From contig NZ_SDHW01000001.1 in NCBI RefSeq assembly GCF_004118265.1, positions 372,001 through 436,000 on the forward strand: a stretch of 64,000 bases of DNA, in the 5' to 3' direction. Positions 17,759 through 26,217 of the stretch are shown here, piece by piece (position 1 is the first letter of the stretch; each line of letters opens with the position of its first letter). Position numbers and translations under genes: made by a program. The notes beneath the pieces were generated by a model. That model saw nothing but the letters and a program-made list of their open reading frames with translations, was not told where the DNA came from and made no database searches. The stretch comes from Lacibacter luteus. Its GTDB lineage: Bacteria > Bacteroidota > Bacteroidia > Chitinophagales > Chitinophagaceae.

Positions 17759-17961
17759 ACGGAAGCAATTAATAAAAAAAGCCTCGACGATGTGCTGGAA
17801 CAACATATTCTGTGTGACTGCTATAAAAGCCTGTCATCGATTGAAAAAAAATCTTTAAAAAACGAGGAGACTGACAACCAACTGACTGTATATATCGGCA
17901 AATTTTCTATGAGCAGTACCTAGGGGCAGATTTTTTTTAATAACCATTATACATAAAACTA

Positions 17962-17975
17962 TGCAAGCGATTGCA
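17962..17975. promoter_or_regulatory. LacI-type operator 4 (TGCAAGCGATTGCA)
   Basis: A dyad with perfect TGCAA/TTGCA arms around a central CG. Read on the minus strand it is TGCAATCGCTTGCA, the same core as the sites upstream of uxaA. Its position points at fecI, 256 bp downstream. Confidence 0.55.
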
Positions 17976-18016
17976 CAAGTTTATTTTGGACAGCTTGTTC
18001 GATTGCTCAAAAAATG

Positions 18017-18030
18017 ATCAATCGTTTGCA
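18017..18030. promoter_or_regulatory. LacI-type operator 5 (ATCAATCGTTTGCA)
   Basis: Shares CAATCGTTTGC with operator 1 and has one good arm. It lies 55 bp from operator 4, start to start. Supported mainly by its pairing with operator 4. Confidence 0.45.
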
Positions 18031-18146
18031 CAACAGGGATGGCCTAAATTCGGGGGAAGGTTTACAACGATTACGAATCGTCTGCTCGTTTTTATGAACT
18101 GTTATTACAACAAATCGAAAGCAGGTGGGGTTAACAGTTTTGAACC

Positions 18147-19547
18147 TTATTCTGCCTTGGGTTTTACAAACACCGTTGTGTCGCCTGGAAGCGTTGGCAC
18201 AATATAACCACCTGTATCAATGGCTACCTTTGGTAAAGCAGTTTTTATCGCTGCATACGATTGCTTATCCACAGAAGTCTGATAGAGGTAAATGGCTTGT
18301 AAGGCTTTGATGTTTTTTAACTGCGTCAAACCATTGATGGTTACAGCAGTGCCAACCAAATTAAGTGTTTGCAGGTTGGGCAATTGTTGCAGATGAATAA
18401 ATCCTTTATCGGTAATCTTTGTTTGATTCAGATCCAGGCGGGTTAATGCTTTGCATTGCGCAATAGATGTAAGCATGTCGTCTGTTACCGGTTGATTACC
18501 GAGCTTTAACCACACCAATTGTTTTTTAATGCCCAGCAACAGTTTAATGTCTTCTTCTTTTAAGTTTTGTACTGTAACAAAATTTACCAACAAATAATTA
18601 CTGTTTTGTGCAACAGGCAACACAACCACTCCCCTGTCTGTAAGTTTTTTGATAGCTGCAACATCGGCCTGTTCAACAGAAGCTTCCGGCAGCTGTGGTT
18701 TTGCTTTTACTTCATTGCCTGCTGCGGTTTGCAGGCTCAACAGTAAGGGTTTTATTTTTTCTGTTTGTGCAAGGTCTTTTACTTTTTTATCGAACGACAA
18801 ACCCGAATTGATCCACCAATGCAACAAGGCAATTTCTTTTTCACTTAGCTGTGGTTTTTCTTTTGGTGGCATGTGGTCTTCGTGTTGCTTGGTCAACAAT
18901 AACCGTTTGATGAGTTCGCTTTCATCGGCCTTGCCTGTAATCACAACTTCGCCCTGCTTCCCTCCTTTGCTGATCCATTCAGGGCCATCAAGACGCAATT
19001 TTCCTTTTTGTTTGGCAGCATTGTGGCAGCTATAACATTTTTCTTCAAGTATTGGTTGCACCACATCGCTGTACAACACAGCTTCCTGAACATTGGCAAT
19101 TCGTTTCTGTTCTTTTTTAGTTGCTGTAACAGCAATTGATTTTGTAAGATAATCAGAACCATGAGTGAGCGAACCGCCTGAATGACCTGTAATAAAAATG
19201 AGTATGGTCATTAAACCGATCGTCCATTTTACAGCATTGCTTTTTCGTGTGTAAAGAAAATAAGATACAATGGCAATTGCAGCAACCGCAAAGCCCATCC
19301 ATTTATGTATGCTCACTATATCGGCTTCATAATCGCCACTAATGGATAATAAGTAACCGCTGATGCTGGAACCAACCGCACTCAACATACCAAGTAACAA
19401 CGCAACGCTTGTTGCCTGTTGCAATGCTTTGTATTTTTCCCTTAACGACAAAAAATAAAATACTGCTGCAATCAACAAAATACCAATTGGCAAATGCACA
19501 AGCACCGGATGAAAACGACCAAGAAATTCTGATATAGTTAAAAGCAT
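18147..19547 (-). CDS. DUF2231 membrane domain / planctomycete-type cytochrome c / leucine-rich repeat fusion
   Basis: The 466-residue protein has three parts. Residues 1-130 are a DUF2231-like membrane domain with about four helices and the short motif FHPVLVHLPIG. Residues 150-255 are a PSCyt1-like cytochrome with haem motif CYSCH, the accompanying HMPPKEKPQLSEKE and WWINSG. Residues 330-440 are leucine-rich-repeat-like (LVWLKLGNQPVTDDML, LTRLDLNQTKITDKGF, LQTLNLVGTAVTINGL). It should sit in the inner membrane with haem and LRR outside. The gene is last in a minus-strand run with an epimerase, a DUF1501 and a DUF1553 protein. Its function is not established; electron transfer to the DUF1549/1553 enzyme is a guess. 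Confidence 0.88.
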   Translation of the reverse strand: MLLTISEFLGRFHPVLVHLPIGILLIAAVFYFLSLREKYKALQQATSVALLLGMLSAVGSSISGYLLSISGDYEADIVSIHKWMGFAVAAIAIVSYFLYTRKSNAVKWTIGLMTILIFITGHSGGSLTHGSDYLTKSIAVTATKKEQKRIANVQEAVLYSDVVQPILEEKCYSCHNAAKQKGKLRLDGPEWISKGGKQGEVVITGKADESELIKRLLLTKQHEDHMPPKEKPQLSEKEIALLHWWINSGLSFDKKVKDLAQTEKIKPLLLSLQTAAGNEVKAKPQLPEASVEQADVAAIKKLTDRGVVVLPVAQNSNYLLVNFVTVQNLKEEDIKLLLGIKKQLVWLKLGNQPVTDDMLTSIAQCKALTRLDLNQTKITDKGFIHLQQLPNLQTLNLVGTAVTINGLTQLKNIKALQAIYLYQTSVDKQSYAAIKTALPKVAIDTGGYIVPTLPGDTTVFVKPKAE

Positions 19548-19647
19548 GATAGAAAGCTGCGAATATTTTACTTTAACTAAAGCTGATTGTTATTTTATTC
19601 TTCGAAGGATGCCCGTCAGATGAGAACCCACTCATTACTCATCACCG

Positions 19648-20583
19648 TCATTCATATCTCTTCCGCAACATTTGCATCATGTACACATTGATCGCCCATT
19701 GATCGGCTACCACCTGTCTTGTATAAGGCAACACCGGCATATAATTCGGCGGACCAAACTCAGTTAAGATCGTCAGTTGTTCGCCGTTTGCTTTTTTACG
19801 TTCAACAACTTTGTCCCACCATGCAAGATGTTGTTTTACCGTTGCTTCCCATTCTGGTGCACGTGGATCATTTACCTGCGGCCCTTCCTGGTGACCAACA
19901 CGTGAATGGATGTGCCCTACTCTCGTCAGCGCCAGATCAACCGTTTCTTTCTGATCGGCCAATAAACTTTCATGTACATTACACCAATGCGAAATATCGA
20001 GTGTTAAATGCAGCTCTGGATTTTTTTCGATGAATTGTCGTGTGATATGTGCGGCAAATAGCATGCGTCCACGATGTGTTTCATGATAAATAGGAATGCC
20101 CGTTTCTTTTTTCTTTTGCGTAGTGTATGAAATGAATTCCTGATTTTGCTCAAACGTAAAATAATCTCTACCTGAATGGCAGTTAATGTACACTGGCTTT
20201 TGAATTCTGTTACTTGTGGCAGCATCAAGATTTTTTTTGAATGTTGCAAGATGTTCCTGCCAGTTGCTTTGTGAACCGCCACATAAAAATCCAATTTGCA
20301 AATTGTGTTTCTTCAACGCTGCGAAAAGATCGTCCTGTGCTTTTTTATCATCTGCTGGCCACCACACTTCAATACCATCGTAGCCTTCTTTTTTTGCTGC
20401 TGCACAAAACGAATCAATGTTTCCATTGAAGCCCCAGCTTGTTTGCATAAACAGCAACTTAAATTTATCGTTCGATGGAAACAATGGCTTTTCCATTTCA
20501 GCCATTGATGCAAATGGAGCCAACATGGCGGCTGCTGTTGCTGATGAAGTTGATTTAATAAAATTGCGTCGGTCTTGATTCAT
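19648..20583 (-). CDS. TIM-barrel sugar phosphate isomerase/epimerase-like protein with Tat-like signal
   Basis: The start at 20583 gives MNQDRRNFIKSTSSATAAA, a twin-arginine signal. The longer frame from 20619 would overlap the preceding gene's stop. The 311-residue body is an AP-endonuclease-2/xylose-isomerase-like barrel: FKLLFMQTSWGFNGNIDSF, YDGIEVWWPAD, INCHSGRDYF, IYHETHRGRMLFAA, LHLTLDISHWC, GHIHSRVGH and LTILTEFGPPNYMP. The His, Glu and Asp residues in these blocks would bind a divalent metal. It is co-directional with DUF1501 and DUF1553 genes, an association known from Planctomycetota and Bacteroidota, with sugar substrates generally presumed. Exact reaction unknown. Confidence 0.85.
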   Translation of the reverse strand: MNQDRRNFIKSTSSATAAAMLAPFASMAEMEKPLFPSNDKFKLLFMQTSWGFNGNIDSFCAAAKKEGYDGIEVWWPADDKKAQDDLFAALKKHNLQIGFLCGGSQSNWQEHLATFKKNLDAATSNRIQKPVYINCHSGRDYFTFEQNQEFISYTTQKKKETGIPIYHETHRGRMLFAAHITRQFIEKNPELHLTLDISHWCNVHESLLADQKETVDLALTRVGHIHSRVGHQEGPQVNDPRAPEWEATVKQHLAWWDKVVERKKANGEQLTILTEFGPPNYMPVLPYTRQVVADQWAINVYMMQMLRKRYE

Positions 20584-20611
20584 TGTAATGATTGGTTGTA
20601 CTTGTGTGTTG

Positions 20612-22120
20612 TTATGCAAGAATATCGGTGATCACTTTACCGCTTACATCTGTTAAACGGAACGGTCGCCCCTGAAATTCATAGGTAAATTTTTCATGAT
20701 CGAAACCAAGCTGGTTTAAAATGGTTGCCTGTATATCGAATGCTTCTGTTTTACCACTTGCAATGCTGTAACCGATCTCATCTGTTTCACCATAAGTAGT
20801 GCCGCCTTTAATACCGCCACCAGCCATCCACATACTGAATGCTTCTGCATGATGATCTCTTCCTTTAAACGGCATTTCTTTTCCGTCTCGGTTTTCCTGC
20901 ATCGGTGTACGACCAAACTCTCCTCCCCAAACAACCAGTGTTTCGTCTAACAGTCCCCGTTGTTTTAAATCAAGTATTAATGCAGTCATGGCTTTGTCCA
21001 CCTGTCTGCATTTATTGATCAAACCAATATCAACAGCACCATCGGCACTTGTGCCATGCGTATCCCATCCCCAATCGAACAGTTGTACAAAACGAACACC
21101 TTTCTCCACCAGTTTGCGTGCAAGCAAAACATTGTTGGCAAAACTTCCTTTGCCGGGTTGTGCGCCATACATTTCACGAATGTATTCCGGCTCATCGTTG
21201 ATGTTCATTACTTCAGGAATAGAGATCTGCATCTTATACGCCATTTCGTATTGCGAAATGCGTGAAAGAATCTCCGGATCATTAAACTCTTTGTATTGTT
21301 CCTGGTTTACTTTATTGATCGCATCAATAGAAGCTTTGCGCAAATCTCTGTCAATACCTTGCGGATCGTTGATGAACAAAACAGGATCGCCTTCACTTCT
21401 GCATTGCACACCTTGATAAACACTCGGTAAAAATCCACTACCCCACACACTTTTACCTGCATCGGGATTATTACCGCCTGATGTTAACACCACAAAGCCG
21501 GGCAGATTTTGATTCTCTGTTCCCAAACCATAGGTCACCCAACTGCCGATACTTGGCCTTCCTAATCTTGCACTGCCTGTATGCATCAGCAATTGTGCAG
21601 GTGCATGATTGAATTGATCGGTTGTTACTGATTTGATGATCGACACATCATCAACTATTGTAGAAAAATGCGGTAAGTAATCACTCACCCACAAACCACT
21701 CTTGCCATGCTGTTTAAAATTTGCCTGCGGCCCCAACATCTTTGGTACACCACGAATGAAGGCGAACTTTTTTCCCTCGAGTAATGAAGGCGGACAATCC
21801 TGTCCATTCAGTTTTGCCAGCTCCGGTTTATAATCAAACAATTCCAGTTGCGACGGTGCGCCTGCCATGTGCAGGTATATAATTGATCTTGCTTTTGCAG
21901 GAAAGAACGGCATGCGTGGTGCAAGTGGATGTGCTGCATCGAACACAGGCGATGAAGCCATTCCCATGTTGTTGCCGCAACTTCCCAGCAATGAACCAAG
22001 CGCCAACGCACCAAAGCCCATGGCGCTTTCTTTTAAGAAATGCCTGCGGGTAAAGAACTGCAGTTCTTTTTGTTTTGCTTCCACAGCTAAACGTTGATTG
22101 TTTAATTCTTTTTGCGTCAT
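20612..22120 (-). CDS. DUF1501 domain protein, Tat-exported
   Basis: From the ATG at 22120 (MTQKELNNQ) the protein has 502 residues; the frame opens further upstream but over repeat DNA. A Tat signal with a lipobox-like end (TRRHFLKESAMGFGALALGS, then LLGSCG) precedes an alkaline-phosphatase-like fold of the DUF1501 family. Landmarks are ARSIIYLHMAGAPSQLELFD, KSVTTDQFNHAPAQLLMHTG, NLPGFVVLTSGG, LFDWGWDTHG and VVWGGEFGRTP. DUF1501 genes are typically coupled to DUF1549/DUF1553 genes, as here (DUF1553 gene is next upstream). The biochemical activity of the family is not known. Confidence 0.9.
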   Translation of the reverse strand: MTQKELNNQRLAVEAKQKELQFFTRRHFLKESAMGFGALALGSLLGSCGNNMGMASSPVFDAAHPLAPRMPFFPAKARSIIYLHMAGAPSQLELFDYKPELAKLNGQDCPPSLLEGKKFAFIRGVPKMLGPQANFKQHGKSGLWVSDYLPHFSTIVDDVSIIKSVTTDQFNHAPAQLLMHTGSARLGRPSIGSWVTYGLGTENQNLPGFVVLTSGGNNPDAGKSVWGSGFLPSVYQGVQCRSEGDPVLFINDPQGIDRDLRKASIDAINKVNQEQYKEFNDPEILSRISQYEMAYKMQISIPEVMNINDEPEYIREMYGAQPGKGSFANNVLLARKLVEKGVRFVQLFDWGWDTHGTSADGAVDIGLINKCRQVDKAMTALILDLKQRGLLDETLVVWGGEFGRTPMQENRDGKEMPFKGRDHHAEAFSMWMAGGGIKGGTTYGETDEIGYSIASGKTEAFDIQATILNQLGFDHEKFTYEFQGRPFRLTDVSGKVITDILA

Positions 22121-22134
22121 AGCAATTATTTTTT

Positions 22135-22213
22135 GAACCACTAAGACCCGATGCCACAAAGGCTCACAAAGAAATTCTTCGTGAATCTTAGTGTCTTTCT
22201 GTCTTCGTGGTTC
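22135..22213. repeat. Imperfect palindromic intergenic repeat (about 79 bp)
   Basis: GAACCACTAAGAC (22135-22147) is nearly complementary to GTCTTCGTGGTTC (22201-22213), and the interior repeats CACAAAG/CTTCGTG-type words. The wording matches a dispersed intergenic repeat I recognise from many Bacteroidota genomes. It fills the gap between the DUF1553 and DUF1501 genes, extending slightly into the longer frame of the latter. Confidence 0.6.
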
Positions 22214-22226
22214 ACCTCTTCATGGT

Positions 22227-24995
22227 TTAGTTTTTCGTTATCCATTCATCCAAATTCAGCATAGCATTGATCACCACCACCAATGCCGCTGTTTCAGGAT
22301 TGTTGTGTTTACTATCCATGCCAATCACTTCACATGCTTTCAGTTTATCTGTATTGAATGTGTTGAGCGATTGAGTATACAGATCGGTAAGTGCTTTTAA
22401 TTTCTCTTTGCTGATGGGTTTGTACATCATCTGTTCATATCCCTTGCTGATCTGTTGTGTTGCATCCTTCACTCCTTCTTGCTTTAACGTATAAGCAAAG
22501 TTTCTCGCCATATCGAGATAAGATGAATCGTTTAATGTTACCAATGCCTGCAACGGCGTATTGGTATTGATGCGTCGTGCAACACAAACATTGCGTGCAA
22601 CTCCATCAAACATCATCATAAACGGATAAGGCGCACTTCGTTTCCAGAAAGTATATACTGCACGGCGATACTTATCTTCTCCTTCACTTATCTTCCATTT
22701 TTCTCCGTTGTAAGGCGTAAGCCAGATGCCTTCGGGCTGATAAGGCATTACGCTGCTGCCAAACATTTTCGGACTTAACAAACCACTCACCGCTAATGCC
22801 TGGTCACGCAATTGCTCTGCAGACAGTCGCACACGTGGCCCTCTTGCATACCATTTGTTCGACGGATCTTTTTCAATTAACTCCTTTGATGCAATGGAAG
22901 TTTGCCTGTATGTTGCTGACAATACAATTTCTTTGATGAGTGTTTTCAAACTCCAGTTATACTTATACATCAACTGCCAGGATAAATGATCGAGCAACTG
23001 TTGATGCGTAGGTGGAATACCCTGCGTACCCATATCTTCCAATGTTTCTGCAAGACCATGACCAAACAATTGTTCCCAGATGCGGTTAACAATAGTGCGT
23101 GAGACCAACGGATTTTTTTTATCGGTTAGCCACATTGCTAATCCTAATCGATTGTTTGGAGCATTCGACGACATTGAATTGAGCGATCCGGGTACTCCCG
23201 GCTTCACTTCATTTCCCTTCACCATCCAATTGCCTCTTTCAAACACATTTGAAGAACGTGCAAGATCATTTGCACCATCTAACAGTATGGGTGTAGAAGT
23301 ATATTGTGTTGAACTGATGAGATCGACATATTGTTGTTTTGCTGAATCATAACCAGGTCGATCATTGCCCGGAAATGTTTGTGTAAAGTAAAACCAACTG
23401 AAGTTTGCACCGTTCTGTTCCGGCTTTTTCAGGTTGGGATTTTTATACGTTAACCACAGATCATGTATGCCATCTGTAACAGGGATTGATGCTGTTGCAA
23501 CATTCCACCCCTTTGTTGTTTTCAACGATATGCTTGTAAGTAATGGCCCATTGATGCTGTCGAGATGAACACTCCACAATCCTCCTTCCACACCTGTTGC
23601 ATAACGAAACATGAGTTGATTTTTTGTACGCAGATCAACATGTTTGATTCTTGTACTTCCGTTATTGCGAAGTGAAAGCCATTTGGTATCGGCTAATGCA
23701 CTGTTGGTAAATTCATCGCACACAACAGAGTTAATGGCAGGCTGACCTGTTTTGACAAACCGAATGATCTCTGTTTTTTTCTCTTTCGATACATGCTTTG
23801 TTAACCATGCACTGAGTTTTTCAAACTTTACACTGTCCTCATTTTTATATTCCCGCAAAACAGGATAATCTTCATATGTGTCTTCATCACGTGTGTTATT
23901 GAAGAACGCAAGAAATTGATAATACTCTTCGTGCCTGAACGGATCGTAGGGATGACTATGACATTGAACACATGCAAACGTTGTGCCCATAAGTGTTTCC
24001 CATGTTGTGTTTACACGATCCATTACTGCGGCTGTACGATACTCTTCATTATCGGTACCACCTTCATCATTGGTCATAGTGTTTCGATGAAATGCTGTGG
24101 CAATGTATTGCGCATCGGTTGGATTGGGCAAGAGATCACCTGCAACCTGTTCAATTAAAAAAGTATTGTAAGGTTTGTCGTCATTGAACGATTGTATCAA
24201 CCAATCACGATAACGCCAGATAGAACGATAGCCATCACGTTCATATCCTTTGGTATCAGAATAGCGTGCCATATCGAGCCACATGGCCGTCCAGCGTTCG
24301 CCATATTGCGGAGAAGCAAGCAAACTATCAACTAAGCGTTCATATGCACCAACACTGTTATCATTCAAAAATTGTTGCGCCAGTTTTTCCGAAGGAGGAA
24401 CACCTGTGATATCCAAACTTGCACGACGTAATAATGTTGCCTTATCTGCCTCTGGTGAAGCTGTGAGTTTTTGTTCAGTAAGTTTTTCGTTGATGAATAA
24501 GTCAACATTGTTGCGTACCCACTCCGGTTTCTTAGCAGGCAACAATCCAAAGAAACGTTTTTCTCCTTTGGGCACTTCCTGTTCTTCAACCGTTGCATAG
24601 GCCCAATGTGTTCCCCATTTTGCTCCTTGCTTGATCCATGTACGCAACACATCAATTTCATTTTCAGAAAGCGGATGCTCTTTATACGGCATACGTTCTT
24701 CTTCATCTTTCAACGATAACCGACGGATCATTTCACTTGCATCCGGATCGCCGGGAATAATAGCAGGTTTACCGCTTTTTGTATCGGCTAATGCTTCTTC
24801 TCTAAACAGCAAACTGAAACCGCCCTGCTTCTTTACACCGCCGTGGCAAGAAATACATTTTTTGTTGAGGATAGGTTTTACATCGGCGTTGTAATCAATA
24901 TGTCGATTGTCTTTGAACAGAAAAGCTGCAGCAGCAATCAACACTACCAATGCGGCAGTGATCAATAAGTATTTTTTACTTAAAAGACTTTTCAT
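22227..24995 (-). CDS. PSCyt1-DUF1549-DUF1553 cytochrome c protein
   Basis: The 922-residue protein starts with a membrane anchor (KKYLLITAALVVLIAAAAFLF) followed by a planctomycete-type cytochrome domain with haem motif CISCH at about residues 48-52 and ERMPYKEHPLSENEIDVLRT. Next are DUF1549 (RRASLDITGVPPSEK, WTAMWLDMARYSDTKGYERD, CVQCHSHPYDPF), a central beta domain, and DUF1553 (LAMWLTDKKNPLVSRTIVNR, WEQLFGHGLAETLEDMGTQG). The second CxxCH (CVQCH) could bind another haem. Membership is clear but no biochemical function is established for the family. First gene of the run that includes DUF1501, the epimerase-like and the DUF2231-cytochrome genes. Confidence 0.92.
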   Translation of the reverse strand: MKSLLSKKYLLITAALVVLIAAAAFLFKDNRHIDYNADVKPILNKKCISCHGGVKKQGGFSLLFREEALADTKSGKPAIIPGDPDASEMIRRLSLKDEEERMPYKEHPLSENEIDVLRTWIKQGAKWGTHWAYATVEEQEVPKGEKRFFGLLPAKKPEWVRNNVDLFINEKLTEQKLTASPEADKATLLRRASLDITGVPPSEKLAQQFLNDNSVGAYERLVDSLLASPQYGERWTAMWLDMARYSDTKGYERDGYRSIWRYRDWLIQSFNDDKPYNTFLIEQVAGDLLPNPTDAQYIATAFHRNTMTNDEGGTDNEEYRTAAVMDRVNTTWETLMGTTFACVQCHSHPYDPFRHEEYYQFLAFFNNTRDEDTYEDYPVLREYKNEDSVKFEKLSAWLTKHVSKEKKTEIIRFVKTGQPAINSVVCDEFTNSALADTKWLSLRNNGSTRIKHVDLRTKNQLMFRYATGVEGGLWSVHLDSINGPLLTSISLKTTKGWNVATASIPVTDGIHDLWLTYKNPNLKKPEQNGANFSWFYFTQTFPGNDRPGYDSAKQQYVDLISSTQYTSTPILLDGANDLARSSNVFERGNWMVKGNEVKPGVPGSLNSMSSNAPNNRLGLAMWLTDKKNPLVSRTIVNRIWEQLFGHGLAETLEDMGTQGIPPTHQQLLDHLSWQLMYKYNWSLKTLIKEIVLSATYRQTSIASKELIEKDPSNKWYARGPRVRLSAEQLRDQALAVSGLLSPKMFGSSVMPYQPEGIWLTPYNGEKWKISEGEDKYRRAVYTFWKRSAPYPFMMMFDGVARNVCVARRINTNTPLQALVTLNDSSYLDMARNFAYTLKQEGVKDATQQISKGYEQMMYKPISKEKLKALTDLYTQSLNTFNTDKLKACEVIGMDSKHNNPETAALVVVINAMLNLDEWITKN

Positions 24996-25152
24996 GACGA
25001 CAAAAGCAAACGTTGGTTGATCAGTAATAACAGAACCGGCTCTTCAGCCAGCATTCCGTTTGTATTCAAATATCCTGATTTCAATGATAGAAGCCATGCA
25101 TTTCCTGATGATTATGATGGACAATCTTCTGATTGCAAAACCGGAAAGTTGC

Positions 25153-26082
25153 TTACCTGTGATGAACGAGTACTTCCAGTTGTCTTTTCCTGCTTCTATA
25201 AATGGATGGCGACATTTCCATCAGCTTGGTAAACATTCTTGAAAAGTAATAAGGATCGTTTATGCCCAGTTCATGTGCAATTTCTTTTACCGACCGATCT
25301 GTAAACAATAGCAACTGACAGGCTTTCTGAATTTTCAACTGGTTGAAATATTCCATGGGCGGATAGCCGGTTGCCGTTCTGAACAAAGCAGAAAAATGAG
25401 AGGAAGAAAGATTGGCAAACCCGGCCAGCTCCTGCAATGTAAACACGCTGTCGATGTTTTTTTGCATATGTGCAATTACTGCGGCGATCATATTGTTTTC
25501 ACGGTTCGGACTTTCGATCCTGAACTGATCTTCGTATAATAAGGAAGCCAGGAAATGATACAGCGTCATATTAATGAACCGAAGATTATCAACGCTATAC
25601 CCTTTTTCGAGATTGCCGTACATCAGATCAAACAACCTGATCATTTCTTCTGCGTGTACAATATGCGGTTGTTGTGTTTTTATTTTTTGAACGAGAAGAT
25701 CAACAATTGCTGTCGCCAGTTTTCCTTTAAAATGAAACCAATAAATACTCCATGGATCGTTTTCATCCGCTCCGTATTTATGTGCTGCATTTGCGGGGAT
25801 GATTACAAATTGTGAGGGCAACAACAGCATATGCTTACGGTTATATTCAATCCATCCTTTGCCCTTTGTACAATAGATGAAAATGTATTGATCGCATCCA
25901 TTCTTCCTGTGCACATAATGATGCCGGGCTTTAGGATAATAACCAATATCTGTTATAAACAACGGACGGATAATTGCATCACGTAACAAAATATCACGCT
26001 CAATTTTTTTGGGTAATACAATCATCCGCTGACCTTCAAAGCCTTCCTGTTTTTTAACTTGTTTTGGTTGATTTCTTGCCAT
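25153..26082 (-). CDS. AraC-family transcriptional regulator
   Basis: The 309-residue protein has an AraC-type cupin sensor (YPKARHHYVHRKNGCDQYIF, IPANAAHKYGADENDPWSIYWFHFKG, about residues 45-180) and two C-terminal helix-turn-helix motifs (about 205-300; LQELAGFANLSSSHFSALFR and VKEIAHELGINDPYYFSRMF). The sensor type is common among sugar-operon regulators. It lies 157 bases upstream of the DUF1553 run on the same strand and downstream of the phosphoesterase fusion, so it may control either. The ligand is unknown. Confidence 0.92.
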   Translation of the reverse strand: MARNQPKQVKKQEGFEGQRMIVLPKKIERDILLRDAIIRPLFITDIGYYPKARHHYVHRKNGCDQYIFIYCTKGKGWIEYNRKHMLLLPSQFVIIPANAAHKYGADENDPWSIYWFHFKGKLATAIVDLLVQKIKTQQPHIVHAEEMIRLFDLMYGNLEKGYSVDNLRFINMTLYHFLASLLYEDQFRIESPNRENNMIAAVIAHMQKNIDSVFTLQELAGFANLSSSHFSALFRTATGYPPMEYFNQLKIQKACQLLLFTDRSVKEIAHELGINDPYYFSRMFTKLMEMSPSIYRSRKRQLEVLVHHR

Positions 26083-26174
26083 GTAAAGGCAAGTTAAGAA
26101 ACATAAGATAATCCATCCTTGCAGAAAACATCGTCCTGCTTTTCAAAAGAGTGCCCGTAAACTCATTCTGAAAA

Positions 26175-26206
26175 AAATAACCCGTTGAAATTTCAACGGG
26201 TTATTT
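26175..26206. terminator. Bidirectional terminator palindrome
   Basis: AATAACCCGTTGAAA (26176-26190) is directly followed by its perfect complement (26191-26205), with A and T runs outside. It terminates the phosphoesterase gene, whose stop is 12 bases away. Confidence 0.8.
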
Positions 26207-26217
26207 CGGTTATAGCA

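Larger units (their letters stand above)
17707..18146. other. 440-bp intergenic region upstream of fecI
   Basis: No gene is supported. It lies between the stop of the DUF2231-cytochrome gene and the fecI start. It contains the fecI promoter-like pair and two LacI-type dyads, both listed separately, and an A-rich stretch around 17772-17870 that I cannot assign. Confidence 0.5.

Noticed and set aside
17772-17890. Possible small RNA or gene remnant upstream of fecI
   Set aside because: Only A-rich sequence with loose complementarity (CCTCG / CGAGG) is visible; no convincing fold or frame.
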